From: Mameliella sp. CS4
GTDB taxonomy: Bacteria; Pseudomonadota; Alphaproteobacteria; Rhodobacterales; Rhodobacteraceae
NCBI RefSeq assembly: GCF_019392335.1
Contig: NZ_JAHXRQ010000004.1
Location: forward strand, 203,964-267,963
DNA length: 64,000 nucleotides
Direction: 5' to 3'
Shown here piece by piece: positions 17,575 to 26,712 of this stretch. The notes under the pieces were generated by a model. It saw only the letters and a program-made list of their open reading frames with translations. It had not been told where the DNA came from and searched no databases. Made by a program: the position numbers and the translations under genes. The stretch's first letter is position 1, and each line of letters opens with the position of its first letter.

Positions 17575-19743
17575 ATGTGCTTTCTCTGCCAAAGCCTCGA
17601 CCCGACCATCGAAATCTACGACAGCCACAGTCTGACCGGCCCGACGGCGGCGCCCTCGGGCGGTGACGGCAGCACCACAAGCGCAGCCTTGCCGGTCTTC
17701 ACGCTGGACCAGGTGGCCTATCAGCTGACGCATGGCTACTGGCAGGACGGCGGCGGCGACTGGCGCGCCTTCGACGTTCAGGCCGGTGGAGAGATCACCG
17801 TCAACATCGACGCGCTGGACGCGCCGGGACAGGCCGCGGCGCTTGCCGCGCTGGAGGCATGGACCGCCGTCTCGGGCCTCCAGTTCACCCTGACCTCGGG
17901 CACCGCTGATATCACCTTCGACGACACCGAAAGCGGCGCCTACGCCTATTCCAGCATCTACACGTCCTTGAACCAGATCGCAGAGTCCTTCGTCAACGTG
18001 AACCCCAGCTGGCAAAGCTACGGTGACTACTATTACCAGACCTACATCCATGAGATCGGTCATGCCCTCGGGCTGGGTCACGGCGGGAATTACAACGGCG
18101 CCGCCAGTTTCGGCACGGACGCGCATTACGCCAACGACAGCTGGCAGATGTCGATCATGTCCTACTTTGCCCAGTGGGAGAACCCGAACATCGACGCTTC
18201 GGGCATGTATCTGGCGACGCCGCAGATGGCGGATATCCTTGCGATCCAGAACCTTTACGGCACGCCCGACAATGTCCACACGGGCAACACCGTCTACGGC
18301 GACAACACCACCCTGACCGCAACAGGCATGGACCTGACGCCGGGCCGCGCCGTCACGATCTTTGACAGCTCGGGGGTCGACCTGATCGACCTCGGCGCGC
18401 GCGGGCATGACCAGCGTCTCAGCCTGGTGGACGAAACCTGGTCGGACTTGGACGGCTATGCCTGGAACTTTGCCATTGCCCGGGGCGCGATTATCGAGAA
18501 CGCCATCACCGGCACCGGCGACGACCACATCACCGGCAATGCCGTCGCGAACGACATCCAGAGCGGCGCCGGCGCGGATACCATCAAGGGTGGCGAAGGC
18601 GACGACACAATCGACGCCGGCGCGGGTGAGGACGTGGTGGTCTTTGAAGGCGCCTCCGAGGGTTTTGCCCTGTCCTGGAACGGGGCGTTGATGGTCACCG
18701 ACATCGACCTGACCGACGGCGGCGACGATGGCACGGACACGCTTTTGGGGGTCGAGACGCTCAGCTTTACCGATGGCGCCTTCGGGACGGTGCAGGCCAA
18801 TGGCACGACCACGCTTGTCCGGCTCTACCAGACCGGCAGCAACCTGACCGCCGCGACGCTGGAAATCGACGTCGACAACACCCACGAATGGGAGTCGATT
18901 GCCCGCGACTTCACCGCCTCCGGCCAATGGGCGAAACAGACCAACATCTATGACAATGGCCGCGTGCTGGAAATCTTCTACTCGGACGGGCTGCGCAACT
19001 CCTCGACCATGACCGACGGGGCCGATGTCTATGCCTGGGACAGCTATACCGATGGCTACGACACCAGCGGCGCGCGGATCTACAATGGCATCACCTGGGA
19101 CGGCGGCAAGCTGGTCGAGACCTATTTTGACGAAAATGGCGCGCGCACCAGTTCGCTGGTGACGGATGGCGGCGACGTCTATGGCTGGCACACCATCGAA
19201 CGGGTCTACGACGGTGCGGGCGTGCTGACAGACCAGATCAACACCTATGACGATGGCGGCGTCCAGCAGATTATCTACACCGGGGGCGCGCGCTCGGCGA
19301 TCCACATGACCGACGGTGGCGACGTCACAAGCTGGACAAGCTACAGCGATTTCTACGACACCGCCACGGGCGCCCGCACCTCGCGGCAGATGACATATGA
19401 CGACGGGCGCGAGATCGAGGTCGGCTTTGACGGCGGGCGCATGGTCTCGCACCTGCTGACAGACGGGGCGGATGATTTCGTCTGGTCCTCGATCGCGCGC
19501 ACCTGGGATGCCGAGGGGAACCTCGACAGTCAGACAAACACCTATGACGACGGGCGCGTGCACGAGATCGACTACACCGGCGGAATCCGCAGCAGTTCGG
19601 TCCTGACCGACACGCAGGATGCCTATGCCTGGACCAGCGCGACAGAGACCTACGACGCCAGCGGCACGCTGGTCGAGCGGGTGACGATCTGGGATGACGG
19701 CAGCCAGGATGTCGTCACCTATGGAGACAGCCCGGTGGTCTGA
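17575..19743 (+). CDS. secreted M10-type zinc metalloprotease with RTX-like segment and C-terminal repeats
   Basis: Protein of 722 residues. The zinc motif HEIGHALGLGH gives His159, Glu160, His163 and His169, followed by a Met-turn SIMSYF (Met195), as in serralysins. No Sec signal; residues 315-360 carry acidic glycine-rich repeats (GTGDDHITGN, GAGADTIKGGEGDDTIDAG), consistent with calcium binding and type I export, though no exporter is nearby. Residues 434-722 contain six repeats of about 49 residues, each with D-x-x-x-W and later YDDGR-x-x-E-x-x-Y-x-G-G; the aligned Trp are at 439, 488, 538, 587, 637 and 686. The repeat domain is unfamiliar to me. Two Cys near the N-terminus (MCFLC) are unusual for an RTX protein. 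Confidence 0.88.
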   Translation: MCFLCQSLDPTIEIYDSHSLTGPTAAPSGGDGSTTSAALPVFTLDQVAYQLTHGYWQDGGGDWRAFDVQAGGEITVNIDALDAPGQAAALAALEAWTAVSGLQFTLTSGTADITFDDTESGAYAYSSIYTSLNQIAESFVNVNPSWQSYGDYYYQTYIHEIGHALGLGHGGNYNGAASFGTDAHYANDSWQMSIMSYFAQWENPNIDASGMYLATPQMADILAIQNLYGTPDNVHTGNTVYGDNTTLTATGMDLTPGRAVTIFDSSGVDLIDLGARGHDQRLSLVDETWSDLDGYAWNFAIARGAIIENAITGTGDDHITGNAVANDIQSGAGADTIKGGEGDDTIDAGAGEDVVVFEGASEGFALSWNGALMVTDIDLTDGGDDGTDTLLGVETLSFTDGAFGTVQANGTTTLVRLYQTGSNLTAATLEIDVDNTHEWESIARDFTASGQWAKQTNIYDNGRVLEIFYSDGLRNSSTMTDGADVYAWDSYTDGYDTSGARIYNGITWDGGKLVETYFDENGARTSSLVTDGGDVYGWHTIERVYDGAGVLTDQINTYDDGGVQQIIYTGGARSAIHMTDGGDVTSWTSYSDFYDTATGARTSRQMTYDDGREIEVGFDGGRMVSHLLTDGADDFVWSSIARTWDAEGNLDSQTNTYDDGRVHEIDYTGGIRSSSVLTDTQDAYAWTSATETYDASGTLVERVTIWDDGSQDVVTYGDSPVV
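18874..19740 (+). repeat. six in-frame repeats of about 147-150 bp in the protease gene
   Basis: The coding repeats encode the six Trp-containing units of the protease C-terminus. Spacing of the aligned Trp codons alternates between 147 and 150 bases. The copies have diverged in sequence, so this is an old internal amplification rather than a recent tandem duplication. Confidence 0.8.
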
Positions 19744-19761
19744 TCCGCATCCGGGCGCGGC

Positions 19762-20679
19762 CTAGTCAATATTGCTGCGCCCGACCGCCTCGACCGGCGC
19801 GCGCTCTTCCACCGGCACCATGTCGACGCTATGGCGGGTGCTGTGAAAGCCCGAGCTGCGCAGCGATCCCTTGACCGGGGCCACATCCGCGTAGTCCCGC
19901 CCGATGGCCACGCTGATATGGTCGGCGCCAACGCGCATGTCGTTGGTCGGGTCGATCTCGATCCAGCCGACCTCGTTGCCGCACCAGGCACGGACCCAGG
20001 CGTGCATCGCATCCGCCCCCGCAAGTCGGGGCTGGCCCTCTGGCGGTTCGGTCCGCAGAAAGCCCGAGACATAGCCCGCCGGAATGCCGATCCCGCGCAG
20101 CGCGGCGATCATGATATGGCTGATGTCCTGGCAAACCCCGCGCCGGTTGGCAAAGGCCGTGGCCGGATCGGTGGTCACATCGGTTGCGGTGGAATCAAAG
20201 GTGATTTCCTCGTGCAGCGCCCGGGAAATCGCCTCGACCACCGTCAGTACCGGCTGGTCAAGCCGCGTGATGCCCCGCGAAAATGCGGTGATCGAGGGCA
20301 CGGGCACCACCCGGTCCGAGGCACCCAGGAAATGATGCGGGGCTTCGGGCGCCAGCGAGGGCACCTCGGCCAGTTCGCGGCGCATGTCGGCTAGCGCGCA
20401 GGAGAGGTCCAGCTCCTTGGGCAGGTCGTCGCGCCGGATACGCCCGGTAAAGCGGAAATCGACCGTGTCCAGCGGCGCGTCATAAGCTATCTCTGTCAAC
20501 GCGTTGCCAAAGAAATCCACCCGGTCGCGGCGAAAGGCCGGCGCGGGATCGGCCTGCAAGAGGCCTGAAACCAGGCGCTGTGCCGGCCCGTTGCCGGGCA
20601 TCATCCGCAGGTGCATCCGCGCCGCCGCCGCGGAAAGCGCGTAGGCGTAGCGAACCGAAAGCGTGACGTCGTAGAGCAT
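19762..20679 (-). CDS. transglutaminase-like cysteine protease family protein
   Basis: Protein of 305 residues with an N-terminal bacterial transglutaminase-associated beta domain (MLYDVTLSVRYAYA) and a transglutaminase core: Cys183 in RRGVCQDISH, His226 in AMHAWVRAW and Asp243 in EIDPTND form the triad. No signal peptide. It follows the ATP-grasp/alpha-E gene by three bases and is the last gene of a three-gene set. Such proteins are predicted to cleave or make amide bonds in a small peptide product or tag; no substrate is established. Confidence 0.9.
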   Translation of the reverse strand: MLYDVTLSVRYAYALSAAAARMHLRMMPGNGPAQRLVSGLLQADPAPAFRRDRVDFFGNALTEIAYDAPLDTVDFRFTGRIRRDDLPKELDLSCALADMRRELAEVPSLAPEAPHHFLGASDRVVPVPSITAFSRGITRLDQPVLTVVEAISRALHEEITFDSTATDVTTDPATAFANRRGVCQDISHIMIAALRGIGIPAGYVSGFLRTEPPEGQPRLAGADAMHAWVRAWCGNEVGWIEIDPTNDMRVGADHISVAIGRDYADVAPVKGSLRSSGFHSTRHSVDMVPVEERAPVEAVGRSNID

Positions 20680-20682
20680 CCC

Positions 20683-23082
20683 CTACCCCATGTACTGGGT
20701 GTGGATCGCATCCGACACCGCCTGCAGATCATCCGCCAGTTTCGCCAGCGCGGCGCTGTCCAGCACCTCGGGCGTGGCGACGGAAAGATCGGTGTGGACC
20801 CGCAGGATACGGCGCCCGACCTCTGTCAGCTGGCTGGACTTGCCCTGCCGGGGCAGTTTCCCCTGTTGGTCCAGCAGCACGCCGGCCTGATAGATCACCG
20901 AACGCGGGTTTTCCGGGTCCAGCGCCAGCAGGTCGACAACCGTGTTGCGGTTGGTCTCGACCGAGTAGCGGCGGCGGTGGGTCATGACGCTGTCGCCGAT
21001 CTCCAGCGCCGCATCCAGGCTGCCCTGCGCCGCACCGCTGGCCGAAAAGACCGCCAGCAGGTCCGAGATCTGGACACCGCGTTCCAGCGCACGCCCCATG
21101 GACATGAAGCGCCAGCCGGAAAAACGGAACATGTTGTCGTTCACAAGGCCCGCGAAACCGGCCAGCTTGCGCAGAAGCTGGCTCAGGGCGCGGCCCGTCG
21201 CGTCGCCGTGGTCGACCGCCCCGGCAAGGTCACGCGCCGCCGCTTCCAGTTCGTCCAGCGCATACCAGCCGTCATCGGAAAACCGGTCGCGCACCTTGCT
21301 GGCGCAGCCCCGGGCCCGTGCCAGCAGGTTCAGGAAGAGATCCGGCAGCGGTTGTTCAAGATACAGCCCCCGCCCCTCAAGGTAGCGGCCAAGCTGGTCG
21401 AAGACCGGCATCGGCGTGCCGCCGTTGTCCTCCAGCCGCAGGTGATAGGCCCGCAGGGTCCGGGCAGTGAAATCGGCCCGTTCGACGTAGCGGCCCAGCC
21501 AGAACAGGTTGTCCGCCGCGCGCGCGGGCAGCCGTCCGGGCATCCGCCGGATGAACGGCCCCGGCTGCTGGCCCGACAGCGTCTCTGTGGACACGGGCGC
21601 GTCGCTGACCACCCAGACATCCGCCACCGACCCGCCGCTCTGCATGGCCAGCGCGGTTGGGTCCTCTGTCCGGCCGATGCGGGCATAGCCGCCGGGCATC
21701 ACGGTCCAGCCGTCCTTTGTGCGGGCGGCGAAGACGCGGACCACCATCGGACGCGGCAGCAACTTGCCCTCGATCATCGCGGGCGTGGTCGACAGGGTCA
21801 CCGCCTGTTGCCCCACCAGCGCGCCGCCGCTCTTGTCCAGCCAGTCGCGCACCGGGCCGCGCGCAGTGTCACGGAACCGCCCGCCAAGCGCGGTGGAACT
21901 GTCGATCTCAAAGGGCAGTTGCGTCGACAGCGCCGGGCCGATCATCATGCGTTCCAGGTTCTCGCTCACGTAGGCGCGTTCGCTGGCCTGCCCGCACCAC
22001 CAGGTCGCGATATTGGGCAGTTTCAGCCGCTCGCCCATCAGCGCCTCTGAAATACGCGGCATGAACGCCATGAGCGCCCGCGCCTCCAGCACGCCGGACC
22101 CCAGGCAGTTGAGCATCGTCACCGCGCCCGACCGCAGCGTGCCCACCATGCCCGGCGTCCCGAGGGCCGAGTTTTCATCCAGTTCCAGCGGATCGGCGAA
22201 CCGCGAGTCCAGCCGTCGCCAGAGCACGCTGACCGGTTCCAGCCCGCTGATCGTGCGCACCATCAGCTTGCCGTCGACGCTGACCAGGTCCTCGGACTCC
22301 AGCAGAAGGAAGCCGAGGTAGCGCGCGATATAGGCATGTTCGAAATAGGTGTCGGTGTTCTGGCCCGGCGTCAGGATCGCCACCTGGCCCTGTTCGGGGC
22401 CGCGCAGCTGGGTCAGCCGGTCGCGGAAGGTGCGAAAGAAGGCGGCCAGCCGGTGAACGTTCGTTTCCTGGTAAAGATCGTTGAAGACCCGCAGCGTCGC
22501 CATGCGGTTTTCCAGCGCGAAACCAGAGCCCGAGGGCGCCTGCGTGCGGTCCCCCAGCACCAGCCAGCTGCCATCCGGAGAACGCCCGATCTCGAAGGCC
22601 AGGAAATGCAGGTAATGCTCCGAGCGCGGCTTTACCCCCACCATCGGGCGCAGCCACTCGGGGTTGCGGGCCACCAGTTGCGGCGGCAGGATCCCGCGTC
22701 TGACCAGCGTCGCCGGGCCATAGAGATCGGCCATCGTGCGTTCCAGCAGCTCGGCCCGCTGGGCGATGCCGCTGGCCAGCTTGTTCCACTCGGTCTCACC
22801 GATGATCACGGGAATATGGCTGAGCGGCCAGTCCCGGACGGCGGATTCGTCGCCCGTGTACTGGCGATAGTAGACGCCCGCATCCTGCAGATAGAGATCG
22901 CCGCGCGCAAAGTCCTGGTTCACCTGGTCGGGGTTGCGCCCGGCCAGGTGATTGATCATCGGCTGCCAGACCGGGCGCAGCGTACCATCAGGGCGCAAAA
23001 GCTCATCTGCCACCCCCTTGGGTGGCAGATACTGGTCCAGTGGCGCCTTGCGCGCCGACGTAACGGCGCCGGTTTCGCCCAT
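20683..23082 (-). CDS. fused circularly permuted type 2 ATP-grasp and alpha-E protein
   Basis: Protein of 799 residues. Residues about 25-470 are a circularly permuted ATP-grasp (DUF404/407-type) domain: LYLQDAGVYYRQYTGD, VARNPEWLRPMVGVKP, YLHFLAFEIGRSPDGSWLVLGDRTQAPSG, NTDTYFEHAYIARYLGF. From about residue 490 an alpha-E helical domain follows, starting ADNLFWLGRYVERADFTAR. In many genomes these are separate genes; here they are fused. ATP-grasp enzymes ligate a carboxylate to an amine, so peptide-bond formation is inferred. Two bases separate it from the DUF2126 gene. Confidence 0.9.
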   Translation of the reverse strand: MGETGAVTSARKAPLDQYLPPKGVADELLRPDGTLRPVWQPMINHLAGRNPDQVNQDFARGDLYLQDAGVYYRQYTGDESAVRDWPLSHIPVIIGETEWNKLASGIAQRAELLERTMADLYGPATLVRRGILPPQLVARNPEWLRPMVGVKPRSEHYLHFLAFEIGRSPDGSWLVLGDRTQAPSGSGFALENRMATLRVFNDLYQETNVHRLAAFFRTFRDRLTQLRGPEQGQVAILTPGQNTDTYFEHAYIARYLGFLLLESEDLVSVDGKLMVRTISGLEPVSVLWRRLDSRFADPLELDENSALGTPGMVGTLRSGAVTMLNCLGSGVLEARALMAFMPRISEALMGERLKLPNIATWWCGQASERAYVSENLERMMIGPALSTQLPFEIDSSTALGGRFRDTARGPVRDWLDKSGGALVGQQAVTLSTTPAMIEGKLLPRPMVVRVFAARTKDGWTVMPGGYARIGRTEDPTALAMQSGGSVADVWVVSDAPVSTETLSGQQPGPFIRRMPGRLPARAADNLFWLGRYVERADFTARTLRAYHLRLEDNGGTPMPVFDQLGRYLEGRGLYLEQPLPDLFLNLLARARGCASKVRDRFSDDGWYALDELEAAARDLAGAVDHGDATGRALSQLLRKLAGFAGLVNDNMFRFSGWRFMSMGRALERGVQISDLLAVFSASGAAQGSLDAALEIGDSVMTHRRRYSVETNRNTVVDLLALDPENPRSVIYQAGVLLDQQGKLPRQGKSSQLTEVGRRILRVHTDLSVATPEVLDSAALAKLADDLQAVSDAIHTQYMG

Positions 23083-23083
23083 G

Positions 23084-26000
23084 TCAGATCCAGGGCGCGC
23101 GCCGCAGGTCCAGGGTCATCGGGAACTCCGGGTGCGGGTTTTCAGTCGCCGGCCAGTAGGTTCCGGGCGTATGCCCCCATTTCTGGAAACGAGCCAGGCG
23201 GCGGGCATCGGCCTCGTTCGTGTTGACCGGGAAGGTATCATAACTGCGCCCGCCGGGATGCGCCACATGGTATGTGCAGCCACCGATCGACCGCCCCGAC
23301 CAGGTGTCGAAAATATCGAAGATCAGCGGCGCGTTGACCGGCAGCACCGGGTGCAGCGCCTCGGCCGGTTGCCAGGCCTTGAACCGCAGGCCCCCCACCT
23401 TGCGCCCGCTCATGCCCGTGCCATGCAGCGGCACCTGCCGCTGGTTGCAGCAAACCACGTATCGGCTGGGGTCCAGCGCGGTCAGTTGCACCTGCATCCG
23501 CTCCACGGAACTGTCGGTGTAACGGACGGTGCCGCCAATGGCGCCGCGTTCGCCCAGGACGTGCCAGGGCTCCAGCGCCTGACGTACCTCCAGGTGGACG
23601 TCCTCGACCTCGATTTCCCCGGCAAAGGGGAAGCGGAATTCGCGCTGCGCCTCGTACCATTCCGGACGCAGGTCAAAGCCGTGGTCCTTGAGATCACGCA
23701 GCACGTCCATGAAATCCTGCCAGACGAATTCCGGCAACATAAAGCGGTCATGCAGCGTGGTGCCCCAGCGCACGGGCTTGCCCTTGACCGGCGATTTCCA
23801 CAGCCGCACCAAAAGAGCCCGCAAGAGCACCTGTTGCGCCAGGCTCATCCGGGCGTCCGGCGGCATTTCGAAGCCGCGGAATTCCACCAGCCCCAGCCGT
23901 CCGGTCGGCCCGTCCGGGGAATAGAGCTTGTCGATACAGATTTCGGCCCGGTGGGTGTTGCCGGTCACGTCGATCAGGATGTTGCGCAACAGCCGGTCCA
24001 CCAGCCAGGGCTGCGGCGGCTCACCGTCCTCCGGGTCGGGGATCTGGCTGAGCGCGATTTCCAGTTCATACAACGTGTCATGCCGTGCCTCGTCGATCCG
24101 TGGCGCCTGGCTGGTCGGGCCGATGAAAGTGCCCGAGAAGAGGTAGCTGAGCGAGGGATGCCGCTGCATATAGAGGATCAGTGAGCGCAGCAGGTCGGGC
24201 CGCCGAAGGAAGGGCGAATCCATCGTCGTCGCGCCACCCACGACGACGTGGTTGCCCCCGCCCGTTCCGGTATGCTTACCGTCGATCATGAACTTGTCGG
24301 CGCCAAGGCGGCAGTTGCGCGCTTCTTCGTAGACCGCGCTGGTGATGTCGACGCAGTCTTCCCAGCTGCTGGCGGGATGGACGTTGACCTCGATCACGCC
24401 CGGATCGGGGGCCACCCGGATCACGTTCAGGCGCGAGTCATGCGGCGGTGTGTAGCCCTCGATATGCAGCGGCAGGTCCAGCGCCTCTGCGGTCTGCTCG
24501 GCGGTCGAGATCAGTTCCAGATAGTCCTCCAGCGCCTCGACCGGCGGCATGAAGATGCAGAGCTTGCCGTCGCGCGGTTCGACCGCGATGGCCGTCCGCA
24601 CCACGCCGCCCTCGGGCGTGGCGGCTTGTTCGCGCTGAACCTCTGACGGCTCACCCGCCCGCAGGCGCGACACCGGCTGTTCCCGGCCAGGCGTCGTCCG
24701 GGGCAGCGTGTCCCGCTCTTCCTCGGCAATCTTGCGCAATTCCTCGAAGAGCGCCTGGCGCTTGTCGTCCATCTCGTGGAAATCGGGCAGATCTTCGACC
24801 GGCACGGTCGGGTCGGCAGGATAGACATAGGGATAGGCCGAGACGCCCACATGCGGCAGCGTGCCCAGCGGCAGGCGAAAGCCCACGGGACTGTCGCCCG
24901 GGATCAGGAACAGGTGACCGCGCCGTGTTTTCCAGCGTTCCGAGCGCCAGCCGCGACCGAAGGCGCGAGATTGCCAGCGCTGGATCGGCAGGATGAATCC
25001 GGCGGGCCTGTCCAGCCCGCGTTCAAAGACACGGGCGATGCGGGCGCGCGCCTCGGGGTCCTTGAGGCGCGAATCCTCTGGCGTGACGTTTTCCGGCAAT
25101 TCCGCCTCTTTCAGGATCCAGACCGCCGGATCCTCGAACGCGGGCTGGACGTATTCCGTACCGATCTCCAGCGCCTTGGCGAACCCGGCCATGAAGGTCT
25201 CGGCATCCGCCGCCGTCGCGCCCTTGGCGGTTTCCTTGGCGACCAGGTCCAGGTTTTTCCAGACCGGTTTGCCGTCCCGACGCCAATAAAGCGAAAAGGT
25301 CCAGCGTGGCAACGTTTCGCCCGGATACCACTTGCCCTGGCCGAAATGCAGGAAACCACCGGGGGCGAAACGGTCGCGCAAGCGACGGATCAGATCGTCG
25401 GCCAGCGCGCGCTTCTGGGGGCCGACGGCGGCGGTGTTCCACTCCGCGCTTTCGAAATCGTCGATTGACACGAAGGTCGGCTCACCGCCCATCGTCAGGC
25501 GCATGTCCTGCGCCTCGATCTCGGCATCCACCTTTTGCCCAAGCGCATCCAGCGCGTCCCAGCTTTCCTCCGAGAACGGCTTGGTGATGCGCGGATGTTC
25601 GGCGATCCGGTGCACCTCCATCTCGAAGTCGAAATCGGTCTGGGTGTCCTTGTCGCCGCTGAAACCGCCCACGATGGGCGCGGCATTGCTGTAATGTGGG
25701 GTGGCCGCCAGCGGGATGTGGCTTTCCCCGGTCAAAAGGCCACTGGTCGGGTCCAAGCCGACCCAGCCCGCCCCGGGCAGGTAAACCTCGCACCAGGCGT
25801 GAAGGTCGGTAAAGTCATGATCCGTGCCGGAGGGCCCGTCCAGCGCCTCAAGATCCGGTTTCAGCTGGATCAGGTAGCCCGAGACGAACCGCGTGGCAAA
25901 GCCCAGGTGTCGCAGGATGTTGATCAGAAGCCAGCTGGTGTCGCGGCAAGAGCCGGATTTCTTTTCAAGCGTTTCCTCGGGGGTCTGAACGCCGGGTTCC

Positions 26001-26485
26001 ATCCGGATCAGGTACTCGGTCTCCTGCTCCAGCTGGCGGTTCAGCTCCACCAGCATGTCGATGGTGACCTGTTTCTTGCGCGGCACGCTTTCGACCCATT
26101 TCTTCAGCAGGGGCGTCAGCGGCTCGGTCTTGCGATAGACCGCCAGGTCCGGCGCGATCTCCTCGGGGTATTCAAAGGGCCATTCGCGGGCGACATCGTC
26201 GACGAAAAAATCGAAGGGATTGTAGACCGTCATGTCGGCCACGAGGTCGACCTCGATCCGGAATTCGGTCACCGGCTCGGGAAAGACGAACCGCGCCAGC
26301 CAGTTGCCGTAGATGTCCTGCTGGTGGTTCACGAAGTGCCCCTCGGGGGATACCTTTAGCGAGTGGCTGATCACCCGGGTCCGGCTGTGCGGTGCCGGTC
26401 GGAGCCGGATGATCTGCGGTGACAGGTTCACCGGGCGGTCGTACTTGTAATGCGTAAGATGCCGGATGCTCGCGGTGATCGCCAT
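23084..26485 (-). CDS. large transglutaminase-like protein with DUF2126 domain
   Basis: Protein of 1133 residues. The N-terminal 260 residues are a transglutaminase domain with Cys180 ([12 protein letters not shown]), His229 ([14 protein letters not shown]) and Asp245 (GLDPTSG). From about residue 330 the long DUF2126 region follows ([62 protein letters not shown]). DUF2126 has been linked computationally to amidoligases of the glutamine-synthetase/ATP-grasp theme. It is the first gene of the cluster, so the product may be built by this protein plus the ATP-grasp enzyme and processed by the smaller transglutaminase. Cytoplasmic. Confidence 0.92.
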   Translation of the reverse strand: MAITASIRHLTHYKYDRPVNLSPQIIRLRPAPHSRTRVISHSLKVSPEGHFVNHQQDIYGNWLARFVFPEPVTEFRIEVDLVADMTVYNPFDFFVDDVAREWPFEYPEEIAPDLAVYRKTEPLTPLLKKWVESVPRKKQVTIDMLVELNRQLEQETEYLIRMEPGVQTPEETLEKKSGSCRDTSWLLINILRHLGFATRFVSGYLIQLKPDLEALDGPSGTDHDFTDLHAWCEVYLPGAGWVGLDPTSGLLTGESHIPLAATPHYSNAAPIVGGFSGDKDTQTDFDFEMEVHRIAEHPRITKPFSEESWDALDALGQKVDAEIEAQDMRLTMGGEPTFVSIDDFESAEWNTAAVGPQKRALADDLIRRLRDRFAPGGFLHFGQGKWYPGETLPRWTFSLYWRRDGKPVWKNLDLVAKETAKGATAADAETFMAGFAKALEIGTEYVQPAFEDPAVWILKEAELPENVTPEDSRLKDPEARARIARVFERGLDRPAGFILPIQRWQSRAFGRGWRSERWKTRRGHLFLIPGDSPVGFRLPLGTLPHVGVSAYPYVYPADPTVPVEDLPDFHEMDDKRQALFEELRKIAEEERDTLPRTTPGREQPVSRLRAGEPSEVQREQAATPEGGVVRTAIAVEPRDGKLCIFMPPVEALEDYLELISTAEQTAEALDLPLHIEGYTPPHDSRLNVIRVAPDPGVIEVNVHPASSWEDCVDITSAVYEEARNCRLGADKFMIDGKHTGTGGGNHVVVGGATTMDSPFLRRPDLLRSLILYMQRHPSLSYLFSGTFIGPTSQAPRIDEARHDTLYELEIALSQIPDPEDGEPPQPWLVDRLLRNILIDVTGNTHRAEICIDKLYSPDGPTGRLGLVEFRGFEMPPDARMSLAQQVLLRALLVRLWKSPVKGKPVRWGTTLHDRFMLPEFVWQDFMDVLRDLKDHGFDLRPEWYEAQREFRFPFAGEIEVEDVHLEVRQALEPWHVLGERGAIGGTVRYTDSSVERMQVQLTALDPSRYVVCCNQRQVPLHGTGMSGRKVGGLRFKAWQPAEALHPVLPVNAPLIFDIFDTWSGRSIGGCTYHVAHPGGRSYDTFPVNTNEADARRLARFQKWGHTPGTYWPATENPHPEFPMTLDLRRAPWI

Positions 26486-26712
26486 GATGTTCCCGTCTGT
26501 CCCAAGGTCTGATTGTCCTCAAGCCAGAGAAGCCGCCATGAGAGACGATGTAAACCCGCAGATGCCGACAGGGCCTAATCCGCCGATCATTGCCGCAAGC
26601 AGGTGACAGAGCGCGGCAATTGCACGTTTCTTGGGCAGTTTGCGGCGGGGCAGTTGACGGTTGCCGCATTTGGCGTCGTGAAATGACAGCCCCGCCCCGC
26701 ACGTTGTTCATG
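26486..26712. other. 227-base spacer between the chemoreceptor and the DUF2126 cluster
   Basis: Co-oriented minus-strand spacer holding the promoter region of the three-gene cluster. CAAGCAGGTGAC and a GC-rich stretch are present but I see no convincing terminator after the chemoreceptor and no recognisable operator. Confidence 0.35.

Noticed and set aside
17386..19563. 725-codon open frame antisense to the M10 protease gene
   Set aside because: It mirrors the repetitive, GC-rich codons of the protease; no start signal or domain, and the sense strand has an intact HExxHxxGxxH active site.
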